NCBI GenBank assembly: GCA_964355775.1
Contig: CAYHEP010000040.1
Coordinates: 1 to 6,375 of the forward strand
Length of the DNA: 6,375 nt
Direction of reading: 5' to 3'
Source: JBBTSB01 sp964355775
GTDB lineage: Bacteria > Patescibacteriota > Minisyncoccia > 2-02-FULL-40-12 > IGHO2-01-FULL-4-A
The notes under the pieces are model-generated. The model searched no databases, had not been told where the DNA came from, and worked only from the letters and a program-made list of their open reading frames with translations. Below, piece after piece: positions 1-4,521 of this stretch. A program made the position numbers and the translations under genes. Numbering within the stretch: the stretch's first letter is position 1; each line of letters starts with the position of its first letter.

Positions 1-223
1 TAATGATATCAACCAAGATTATCTTTGTGATCTCATGATTGCCAAAGGGGGTAAGTGGACTCGTATTTCTGATCCACAGCATTCATGCATAGATGATGGG
101 GATGCTATTGGAGTTTTTAATGGTTTTTCTATTATGGCTACAGCACATGATATCTATCATGTGCCCGACCGCGATACTAAAGTGACGAAAGCCATGCAAA
201 TTATATACGGGAATACCCAATAA
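1..223 (+). CDS. C-terminal end of an unrecognised protein (5' partial)
   Basis: The reading frame is open from base 2 and ends at a TAA at 221-223, giving 73 visible residues. The gene very probably begins upstream of the window. An ATG at 35 is an alternative start, but no Shine-Dalgarno precedes it and the frame stays open before it. The fragment is soluble-looking and acidic in the middle (SCIDDGDAIG), followed by GFSIMATAHDIYHV and a basic stretch near the end. I see no signal peptide, membrane segment or motif I can assign to a family, so no function is proposed. It converges with the small minus-strand gene downstream, and its stop codon touches the T-rich tail of that gene's probable terminator. 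Confidence 0.6.
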   Translation, partial: NDINQDYLCDLMIAKGGKWTRISDPQHSCIDDGDAIGVFNGFSIMATAHDIYHVPDRDTKVTKAMQIIYGNTQ

Positions 224-278
224 AAACTCAAAACCCCGGGAGCTGACGACGTTCTTCACTGGCGTCGCACTTGCGGGG
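224..278 (-). terminator. Probable intrinsic terminator of the minus-strand zinc-ribbon gene
   Basis: Read on the minus strand, CCCCG (278-274) pairs with CGGGG (238-234), and CGACG (267-263) pairs with CGTCG (251-247). A short AGU/GCU helix containing a U-G wobble lies between them. The hairpin is followed by TTTT, GAG and TTTTT (233-224). The stem is interrupted by a 2x2 internal loop, so it is not a textbook terminator. Its position, 18 bases past the minus-strand stop and touching the stop of the converging plus-strand gene, fits well. Confidence 0.5.
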
Positions 279-291
279 TCGAGGTACTCGT

Positions 292-316
292 CTCCCTACT
301 TTGCGGCAGTAGGGAG
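292..316. repeat. Perfect 9-bp inverted repeat at the 3' end of the zinc-ribbon gene
   Basis: CTCCCTACT (292-300) and AGTAGGGAG (308-316) are perfect inverted copies around a 7-base loop. The stop codon of the minus-strand gene (296-298) lies inside one arm. No T-tract follows on either strand, so the hairpin is more likely an mRNA 3'-end stabiliser or an aid to the terminator at 224-278 than a terminator itself. Confidence 0.55.
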
Positions 317-493
317 CAGCTCCAGACACGATTCGCACGTGACGTGCTCTCGTGCCGTTGGAGCCTCATGGTACATGTCCTTGGGGGGCTTCGCTTCTTC
401 CCCCTTTTTCCGTCCGCTGACGTCGCGCGTGGTACCGCACAGGAACTTGTTCGCTCCTGCGCGAAAAGCATGGACGACAGGTTTTTTTGCCAT
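296..493 (-). CDS. Small putative zinc-ribbon protein, 65 residues
   Basis: The 65-residue protein has the spacing of a zinc-ribbon: His8 (VVHAF), Cys19-Gly20 (FLCG), then VTCESCLELL with Cys53 and Cys56; His50 is a further possible ligand. The arrangement H-x10-CG-x33-C-x2-CL resembles short zinc-ribbon proteins common in phages and in compact bacterial genomes. That resemblance is from memory of the pattern, not from a search. The middle (residues 28-40) is Lys/Glu/Pro-rich and probably flexible. There is no signal peptide or membrane segment. The gene is transcribed away from the ATPase operon and has its own probable terminator. No Shine-Dalgarno is visible, and the ATG lies in a 6-bp hairpin (TTGCCA/TGGCAA, 487-503). 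The overlapping 256-531 minus-strand frame is rejected because it lacks these motifs. Likely role: nucleic-acid or protein binding, unproven. Confidence 0.55.
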   Translation of the reverse strand: MAKKPVVHAFRAGANKFLCGTTRDVSGRKKGEEAKPPKDMYHEAPTAREHVTCESCLELLPTAAK

Positions 494-502
494 AGTCTGG
501 CA

Positions 503-531
503 ACCCTAGCCCATTCGCTTTTTTTTTGCAA
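503..531 (-). promoter_or_regulatory. Weak candidate promoter for the zinc-ribbon gene
   Basis: On the minus strand, TTGCAA (531-526) is followed after 17 bases by TAGGGT (508-503), about 9 bases before the ATG at 493. The spacing is ideal, but the -10 matches TATAAT at only three positions. The TTGCAA hexamer is its own reverse complement and is the only -35-like element in this divergent region. Confidence 0.25.
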
Positions 532-552
532 TAGAAGTGCTATAGTTGAGTC
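519..552 (+). promoter_or_regulatory. Extended -10 promoter for the ATPase operon, probably leaderless
   Basis: TGC followed by TATAGT (538-546) matches the extended -10 form TGnTATAAT with one change. No good -35 exists 17 bases upstream, only a T9 run (519-527), which extended -10 promoters can tolerate. The hexamer ends 6 bases before the ATG at 553, so transcription would begin at or next to the start codon. No Shine-Dalgarno is present, and an in-frame TGA at 547-549 rules out an upstream start. Together these suggest a leaderless mRNA. Confidence 0.5.
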
Positions 553-1092
553 ATGGAAGATTTGGGAGCAAAAGCACGAGCGTGGATTACGAGCGATGCC
601 GAAACCACTCGAAAAATCGAGTCGGCGTATTACTGCGAGACACGTGATGTATTTCAGGCGCGATTGGACCGCATGGCGATTGTCTTTGACCGGGACTATC
701 TTATTACGGCAATAGCAGGTGAAATCGGAAATAATTCATTTGATCACAATGTCGGTAATTGGCCTGATATGCCCGGAGTATTTTTTGCCTATGATGAGGA
801 GATCGTAGTACTGGCGGATCGGGGACAGGGTGTTTTTGCGACACTCAAGAAAGTAAAACCTGAATTACTTAATGATACCGAAGCGCTCAAAACAGCTTTT
901 ACTGAACGGCTTTCGGGTAGATTTCCCGAACGGCGTGGCAATGGTCTCAAGTTTGTACGTGAGTCTGTGTCAAAACAGCATTTGCGCCTATCTTTTTTTT
1001 CCGGCACGGCGCAAGCAGAATTGAATGAAAAAATTGAAATTCATCAGAGCGACAAGGCTCTACGTGGCTGTTTGGCAATTTTGAAGATATGA
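553..1092 (+). CDS. GHKL-type (histidine-kinase-like) ATPase, anti-sigma-kinase-like
   Basis: This 179-residue protein has the ATP-binding motifs of the GHKL fold in order. The N box is EIGNNSFDHN, with Glu57, Asn60-Asn61 and Asp64-His65-Asn66. The G1 box is LADRGQGV, with Asp89, Gly91 and Gly93. A lid region with GRFPERR follows, then a G2 box GNGL (residues 129-132). The C-terminal strand, GCLAILKI, fits the end of the domain. There is no phosphoacceptor histidine domain, sensor domain or membrane segment. It therefore looks like a stand-alone cytoplasmic ATPase of the SpoIIAB/RsbW kind rather than a two-component kinase. The start is fixed by an in-frame stop two codons upstream. Its stop overlaps the start of the DUF4325 gene (ATGA, 1089-1092), implying translational coupling and a functional pair. 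Substrate and partner are inferred from that pairing only. Confidence 0.8.
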   Translation: MEDLGAKARAWITSDAETTRKIESAYYCETRDVFQARLDRMAIVFDRDYLITAIAGEIGNNSFDHNVGNWPDMPGVFFAYDEEIVVLADRGQGVFATLKKVKPELLNDTEALKTAFTERLSGRFPERRGNGLKFVRESVSKQHLRLSFFSGTAQAELNEKIEIHQSDKALRGCLAILKI

Positions 1093-1370
1093 TTATTTAT
1101 GTAAAAAAATTCGGGGATGTTCTTGTATCCCGTCCTGCCGGCAGGGAAGCTTTTTTGGCCATGTCAGCTTATATAACACGCGATGTACCGACGACCGAAC
1201 CGATTGAGATTGATTTTGAGGGGGTAAAAGTCCTGACGCCTTCGTGGGCAGATGAAGTGATTACGCCCTTGGCGGAACGTTTTAAGAACGTAACGCTTCT
1301 CCATACGGAAAACTCATCGGTGCAGGCCACGCTGAATACGTTGAGGAAATACTCGGATTTGCGTATATAG
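1089..1370 (+). CDS. STAS-like protein of the DUF4325 family
   Basis: This 93-residue protein carries the DUF4325 (STAS-like) signature IEIDFEGV (39-46) followed by LTPSWADEVI (49-58). A second half, FKNVTLLHTENSSVQATL, matches the usual strand-helix pattern. Ser52 sits where this family has a conserved serine, and anti-sigma antagonists such as SpoIIAA are phosphorylated on a serine in a comparable loop; equivalence here is inference. The gene overlaps the ATPase by 4 bases and ends 5 bases before the helicase, so all three probably share one transcript. Near its start the codons for SRPAGR contain a perfect 12-bp palindrome (1134-1145). DUF4325 proteins are known to occur beside GHKL ATPases, which supports both calls. 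Expected role: a switch partner for the ATPase. Confidence 0.75.
   Translation: MIIYVKKFGDVLVSRPAGREAFLAMSAYITRDVPTTEPIEIDFEGVKVLTPSWADEVITPLAERFKNVTLLHTENSSVQATLNTLRKYSDLRI
1134..1145. repeat. 12-bp perfect palindrome inside the DUF4325 gene
   Basis: CCTGCCGGCAGG is its own reverse complement and is GC-rich against an AT-richer flank. It encodes part of SRPAGR (residues 14-19), where the family usually has a short helix after the first strand. It is too short to be convincing alone, but it belongs with three longer palindromes in the next gene. Confidence 0.5.
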
Positions 1371-1375
1371 ACGTT

Positions 1376-4288
1376 ATGAAATATGACGAACTCTACAAGC
1401 AACTCAACAAAGAACAAAGAATTGCCGTTGATGCTATTGAGGGGCCGGTGATGGTGATCGCGGGTCCCGGCACGGGGAAGACGCAGATCTTGACCCTGCG
1501 GATTGCAAATATCCTGCTCAAGACGCAGATCGAGCCGGAAAACATCCTCGCACTGACTTTTACCGAGTCGGGCGTGGCTTCAATGCGCAAACGCTTGGCA
1601 GACATGATCGGTTCGCCGGCCTATCGCGTCGCGATCAGCACCTTCCACGGTTTTGCCAACGATGTCATCCAAAACCATCCCGACGCCTTCCCGCACATCA
1701 TCGGCGCGCACTCTAGCACCGATATGGAGCAGATTGATATCATGCGCGCGGTGATCGAGCAAAGTAAACTCAAACTCCTCAAACCATTTGGCGACCGCTA
1801 TCACTATGTAAAGCCAGCACGCTCCGCGATCAAGGATCTCAAAAAAGAAGGCATAAGCCCTACTGATCTTGTTGAGCTTATTAAAAATGAAAAGACGGCT
1901 TTTGACGCGATTGACGATTTGTATTACGACAAGGGAGCTCACAAGGGCAAGATGAAGGGCAAGTATCAGGAACAGCGCGATGACATTGAGCGCAATGCCG
2001 AACTCGCAATACTCTATGCGGGCTATCAGGACGAACTCAAAGCCCGCAAGCTGTATGACTATGAGGATATGCTGATGGAAGTTATGAACGCGCTTGCCAA
2101 AGACGAGCAACTTCTCCTGACGCTCCAAGAAAAATATCAGTACTTCCTTGTAGATGAGCATCAAGACACGAATAGCGCGCAAAACAAGATTCTCGAGCTA
2201 CTGGCGAATTTTCATGAAAACCCAAATGTCTTTATTGTCGGCGACGAAAAGCAGGCGATCTTTCGCTTTCAAGGCGCGAGTCTGGAAAACTTTTTATATT
2301 TCAAAAATTTGTACAAAGAAGCAAAGCTGATCTCGCTCACGCAAAACTACCGCTCGACGCAAAGTATTATTGATGCAGCAGGTGCTAACTTGGTTGCTCA
2401 AGAGACGACCCGCCACGGGGCTGGCGGGCCCGCCAGTGCATTGGCGGGAAAGCCAATCTTGGTTTCAAGTTATAGTTCGCCTGATGTAGAAAGATATGGT
2501 GTTGCAAAAACGATCCAGCAGCTCATCAAAGCCGGCACCAAACCGGGCGAGATCGCGATCTTGTACCGTGAAAACAAAGAGGCGTTTCCGCTCGCGCGGA
2601 TTTTTGGCAAGCTTGGTATCGCGCATGTGATCGAGTCGGATTTGGATATTCTTCAGGATGCCACGATCAAAAAATTACTACTCATTTTGAGAGCCGTACA
2701 TAGCTATGGCGAGCCATTGCCTTTGATCGAGGCGATGCACGTGGATTTTTTGCACATTGATCCGCTCGAAATTTATCGCATTGCACAGGAGCGACGCAAT
2801 CCCTACGAGCTCATCGCTAAGACCGAGCTGGGAAGGCTTATGAAAGAGTGGCGTCGAATCGCTGACAATGAGTCACTAGAGCTGTTGTTTGAAAATGTCA
2901 TCCGTACGTCAGGTTTGTTAAAGCAACTGGTCAAGGGAGACGTACGCATAGGGGCGTTGGAGAAAGTTACGTTGCTGTACGATCAGATCAAGTCGCTCGC
3001 CGAAAACCGCAACGGCATCACGCTCAAAGATTTTATCAGACACATTGACACGCTGATCGAGCATCAGGTAGCGATCAAGTACGCACCAAAGTACCACACC
3101 GACGCCAAGGTGCATCTCATGACGGCGCATCGGTCAAAGGGGCTGGAGTTTGAGCACGTCTTTATTATCAATGCCGTTGATAAGATTTGGGGGAACCGGA
3201 GAATGTTTTCGAGCTTCCGGTTGCCGGATTTAGGGGTGAAACCCCTTAATTCGGAATCAGGGGTTTCACCCCTTGATGCCGATGAGCGCAATCTTTTTTT
3301 CGTCGCCCTCACTCGTGCCAAACACGAAGTCAACATCAGTTACGCCGAAACCCGTAGTGATGGGCGAGAACAGCTCAAATCGCAGTTTGTCACGGAGCTC
3401 AAGCCGGAGCTGACGCAAGTCGAAGATACCAAAGCAACCGAGTTAGCTTATCAAAATGATGCCGTGACGCTCTTTGCAGAGCTGACGACGCACTCGGGTC
3501 CCAGCATTCATGACAAAGAATATTTGCGCAATCTGTTTTTGAGCAGGGGATTTTCCGCTTCGCATCTCAACAATTATCTCAAATGTCCCTGGCAGTATTT
3601 TTATGTAAATCTTTTGCGTATTCCTCAAGCACCGACACCGAGCCAGTACTTTGGAACGGCGATGCACAAGGCGATGGAATCGTTTGCGGATAAGGCTCGT
3701 ATGCTTGACGTACTACAAATCGCCATTGCGCAAAGTCCTTTGTCTGAAAACGATCAAGCGGAATACCTCGAGCGTGGCGTGGCCGCACTTTCCGGGTATT
3801 ACGACACCTATCATAAAACTTGGAATACCAATGTCCTGACAGAATTTGCAATCAAAGGCATCGAGCTCACACCGGAGATCAAACTCACCGGCAAACTCGA
3901 TAAAATCGAAATCTTGAGGAGTGGCACTCCTCAATTAGTGAATGTTGTTGATTACAAGACCGGGGAGCCGAAAAGCAGAAACTATATCATCGGCGAGACG
4001 AAGGATTCAAATGGGGATTACAAGCGGCAGTTGGTCTTTTATCAAGTTCTCTTGAATAGATTTTCTGAAGGCAAATACAAGATGCAAAGCGGAGTGATAG
4101 ATTTTATTGAGCCTACCGAGAGCGGGAAATACAAACGGGAGGAATTTATAATTACGAATGACGAATGTCTAAATCTGGAAGAGCAAATTAGGAGCGTGGC
4201 GGACGAGATACTAAATCTGAAGTTTTGGGATAAAAAATGCCAAAAAAAAGACTGCGAATGGTGCAGTTTGCGGGGGATGATGAAATGA
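1376..4288 (+). CDS. UvrD/Rep-family helicase fused to an AddB-like Fe-S PD-(D/E)XK nuclease
   Basis: This 970-residue protein is complete. The superfamily 1 helicase motifs run in order: Q motif at Gln14, Walker A AGPGTGKT (29-36), Ia LALTFTESG (58-66), Walker B LVDEHQD (258-264), III VGDEKQAIFRFQGA (288-301), IV QNYRS (323-327), V TAHRSKGLEFEHVFI (583-597) and VI LFFVALTRAK (640-649) with Arg647. The C-terminal nuclease shows YLKCPWQYFY (Cys737), GTAMH (His764), GKLD (Asp842), VVDYKTG (Asp859, Lys861) and RQLVFYQ (Gln885). Cys955, Cys960 and Cys963 near the end, with Cys737, form the four-cysteine arrangement of AddB/Cas4-type 4Fe-4S nucleases. It should unwind and resect DNA ends, combining the work of AddA and AddB in recombinational repair. 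It starts 5 bases after the DUF4325 stop with no Shine-Dalgarno. Three palindromic segments interrupt linker or loop positions. Walker B has DEHQD where DEYQD or DEFQD is commoner. Confidence 0.93.
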   Translation: MKYDELYKQLNKEQRIAVDAIEGPVMVIAGPGTGKTQILTLRIANILLKTQIEPENILALTFTESGVASMRKRLADMIGSPAYRVAISTFHGFANDVIQNHPDAFPHIIGAHSSTDMEQIDIMRAVIEQSKLKLLKPFGDRYHYVKPARSAIKDLKKEGISPTDLVELIKNEKTAFDAIDDLYYDKGAHKGKMKGKYQEQRDDIERNAELAILYAGYQDELKARKLYDYEDMLMEVMNALAKDEQLLLTLQEKYQYFLVDEHQDTNSAQNKILELLANFHENPNVFIVGDEKQAIFRFQGASLENFLYFKNLYKEAKLISLTQNYRSTQSIIDAAGANLVAQETTRHGAGGPASALAGKPILVSSYSSPDVERYGVAKTIQQLIKAGTKPGEIAILYRENKEAFPLARIFGKLGIAHVIESDLDILQDATIKKLLLILRAVHSYGEPLPLIEAMHVDFLHIDPLEIYRIAQERRNPYELIAKTELGRLMKEWRRIADNESLELLFENVIRTSGLLKQLVKGDVRIGALEKVTLLYDQIKSLAENRNGITLKDFIRHIDTLIEHQVAIKYAPKYHTDAKVHLMTAHRSKGLEFEHVFIINAVDKIWGNRRMFSSFRLPDLGVKPLNSESGVSPLDADERNLFFVALTRAKHEVNISYAETRSDGREQLKSQFVTELKPELTQVEDTKATELAYQNDAVTLFAELTTHSGPSIHDKEYLRNLFLSRGFSASHLNNYLKCPWQYFYVNLLRIPQAPTPSQYFGTAMHKAMESFADKARMLDVLQIAIAQSPLSENDQAEYLERGVAALSGYYDTYHKTWNTNVLTEFAIKGIELTPEIKLTGKLDKIEILRSGTPQLVNVVDYKTGEPKSRNYIIGETKDSNGDYKRQLVFYQVLLNRFSEGKYKMQSGVIDFIEPTESGKYKREEFIITNDECLNLEEQIRSVADEILNLKFWDKKCQKKDCEWCSLRGMMK
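2409..2448. repeat. Tandem pair of 20-bp hairpin units inside the helicase gene
   Basis: CCCGCCA and TGGCGGG alternate four times (2409-2415, 2422-2428, 2429-2435, 2442-2448). This makes two adjacent 20-base hairpins with 7-bp stems and different 6-base loops. The centre, 2421-2436, is a perfect 16-bp palindrome. The segment encodes about RHGAGGPASALAG (346-358), low-complexity residues between motif IV and the next strand, a place where helicases of this family vary in length. It looks like a small palindromic insertion tolerated in frame. Confidence 0.7.
3194..3222. repeat. 7-bp inverted repeat just before the large palindrome
   Basis: AACCGGA (3194-3200) and TCCGGTT (3216-3222) are perfect inverted copies 15 bases apart. 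They lie within the same variable loop between helicase motifs V and VI as the 3232-3273 element and may be a degraded neighbour of it. The arms are short enough that chance cannot be excluded. Confidence 0.35.
3232..3273. repeat. 15-bp perfect inverted repeat element inside the helicase gene
   Basis: AGGGGTGAAACCCCT (3232-3246) and AGGGGTTTCACCCCT (3259-3273) are perfect inverted copies around a 12-base centre. Each arm is also a mini-hairpin (AGGGG/CCCCT, 5-base loop), so the element can fold as one long or two short hairpins. It encodes the semi-repetitive GVKPLNSESGVSPL (620-633), placed between motifs V and VI just ahead of DERNLFFVALTRAK, and keeps the frame. Confidence 0.75.
3914..3934. 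repeat. 21-bp palindrome inside the nuclease domain
   Basis: TTGAGGAGTG (3914-3923) and CACTCCTCAA (3925-3934) are perfect inverted copies around a single central G. The palindrome coincides exactly with seven codons (LRSGTPQ, 847-853). These fall in the turn between the strand carrying Asp842 and the strand carrying Asp859, where an insertion would leave the nuclease active site intact. Confidence 0.65.
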
Positions 4289-4342
4289 AAAAAAAGGGGG
4301 ACGGAGTTCAATGGCACTGGGCGCACTGATCTCGACGTCCCC
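4288..4342 (-). terminator. Strong intrinsic terminator on the minus strand
   Basis: On the minus strand GGGGACG (4342-4336) pairs with CGUCCCC (4303-4297), GAG (4333-4331) with CUC (4306-4304), and UCAGUG (4329-4324) with CAUUGA (4313-4308). That gives 16 bp with a 2-base bulge, one A-A mismatch and a 10-base loop. One C and then eight T's (4295-4288) follow. The helix includes a G-U pair (4326/4311) that becomes a C-A mismatch on the plus strand, and the T-tract follows the hairpin only on the minus strand. The tract touches the helicase stop codon. Confidence 0.7.
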
Positions 4343-4465
4343 ACTCCGCGCTTGGCGGAGAATTCATGTGCTTGGGAGAGGGCGGAGGCCGGGGGTTGTG
4401 ATGCAATGCTCGGGACCCCAGCCTCCCACCCTCTCGGTCGGGTCTAGCTGATGAGCTTGACCATA
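4289..4465 (-). ncRNA. Unclassified structured RNA, about 175 nt
   Basis: This stretch has no convincing protein frame but folds densely on the minus strand. From the 5' end there are four elements. P1 (4462-4441) is GGUC and AGCU pairing across a 4-base loop with one A-A mismatch. P2 (4435-4376) pairs GAGAGGGUGG with CCGCCCUCUC and, past one bulged G, AGGCUGGGG with CCCCGGCCU, for 19 bp. P3 (4360-4344) is CUCCGC/GCGGAG. The last is the 16-bp terminator hairpin with eight U's. P2 and the terminator hairpin contain three G-U pairs on the minus strand, at 4428/4383, 4420/4390 and 4326/4311, and each would be a C-A mismatch on the plus strand. This favours minus-strand transcription. I do not recognise tmRNA, RNase P, SRP or 6S hallmarks. 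The 5' end is approximate, placed from a TTGCAC/TATTAA promoter. Alternatives are a long leader or a plus-strand attenuator. Confidence 0.5.
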
Positions 4466-4521
4466 CCTAATTAATATCATACATTGCACTATTCGTGCAA
4501 ATTTGCATTAATAGGGTATGG
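4461..4521. promoter_or_regulatory. Dyad-symmetric divergent promoter/operator covering the HAD start codon
   Basis: The 15-base arms 4461-4475 and 4507-4521 are inverted copies with one mismatch and one wobble: CCATACC pairs with GGTATGG and ATTAAT with ATTAAT. Nearly the same centre is shared by TTGCAC/GTGCAA (4484-4500), which is followed by the overlapping palindrome TGCAAATTTGCA (4496-4507). Plus-strand promoter: TTGCAC (4484-4489), 17 bases, ATTAAT (4507-4512), preceded by an extended -10 TG at 4504-4505. Minus-strand promoter: TTGCAC (4500-4495), 18 bases, TATTAA (4476-4471). The ATG at 4518 is inside one arm. Confidence 0.45.

Noticed and set aside
335..347. GCACGTGACGTGC palindrome as a regulatory site.
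   Set aside because: It lies within codons for the conserved zinc-ribbon VTC motif and has only 5-bp arms, so coding constraint is a sufficient explanation.
519..527. The T9 run before the ATPase gene as a plus-strand terminator tail.
   Set aside because: No stable hairpin directly precedes it and no plus-strand gene ends there; the 487-503 hairpin is too far upstream.
344..715. A 123-residue plus-strand frame overlapping the zinc-ribbon gene and the ATPase gene.
   Set aside because: It runs out of frame through the well-supported ATPase N-terminus and shows no family motif; its Cys/Arg-rich composition is typical of a shadow frame.
1580..2182. A 200-residue minus-strand frame inside the helicase gene.
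   Set aside because: It is antisense to helicase motifs Ia to Walker B, which are unmistakable on the plus strand; long antisense frames are expected opposite such codon use.
4376..4435. SRP RNA, 6S RNA, tmRNA or RNase P RNA as the identity of the structured region.
   Set aside because: No SRP GGAAGGAAGCAGC-like tip, no 6S-style central bubble closing the whole molecule, no tRNA-like end and no RNase P core could be found by eye on either strand.
4446..4457. CTGATGAG at 4448-4455, resembling the hammerhead ribozyme core.
   Set aside because: The GAAA box and the flanking stems required for a hammerhead are missing, and the bases form a simple hairpin.
4364..4480. A 38-residue minus-strand frame across the structured region (ATG at 4480).
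   Set aside because: It is short, Pro/Gly-rich and without motifs, and it coincides with stems whose pairing explains the sequence better. It could be an accidental frame in an RNA gene.
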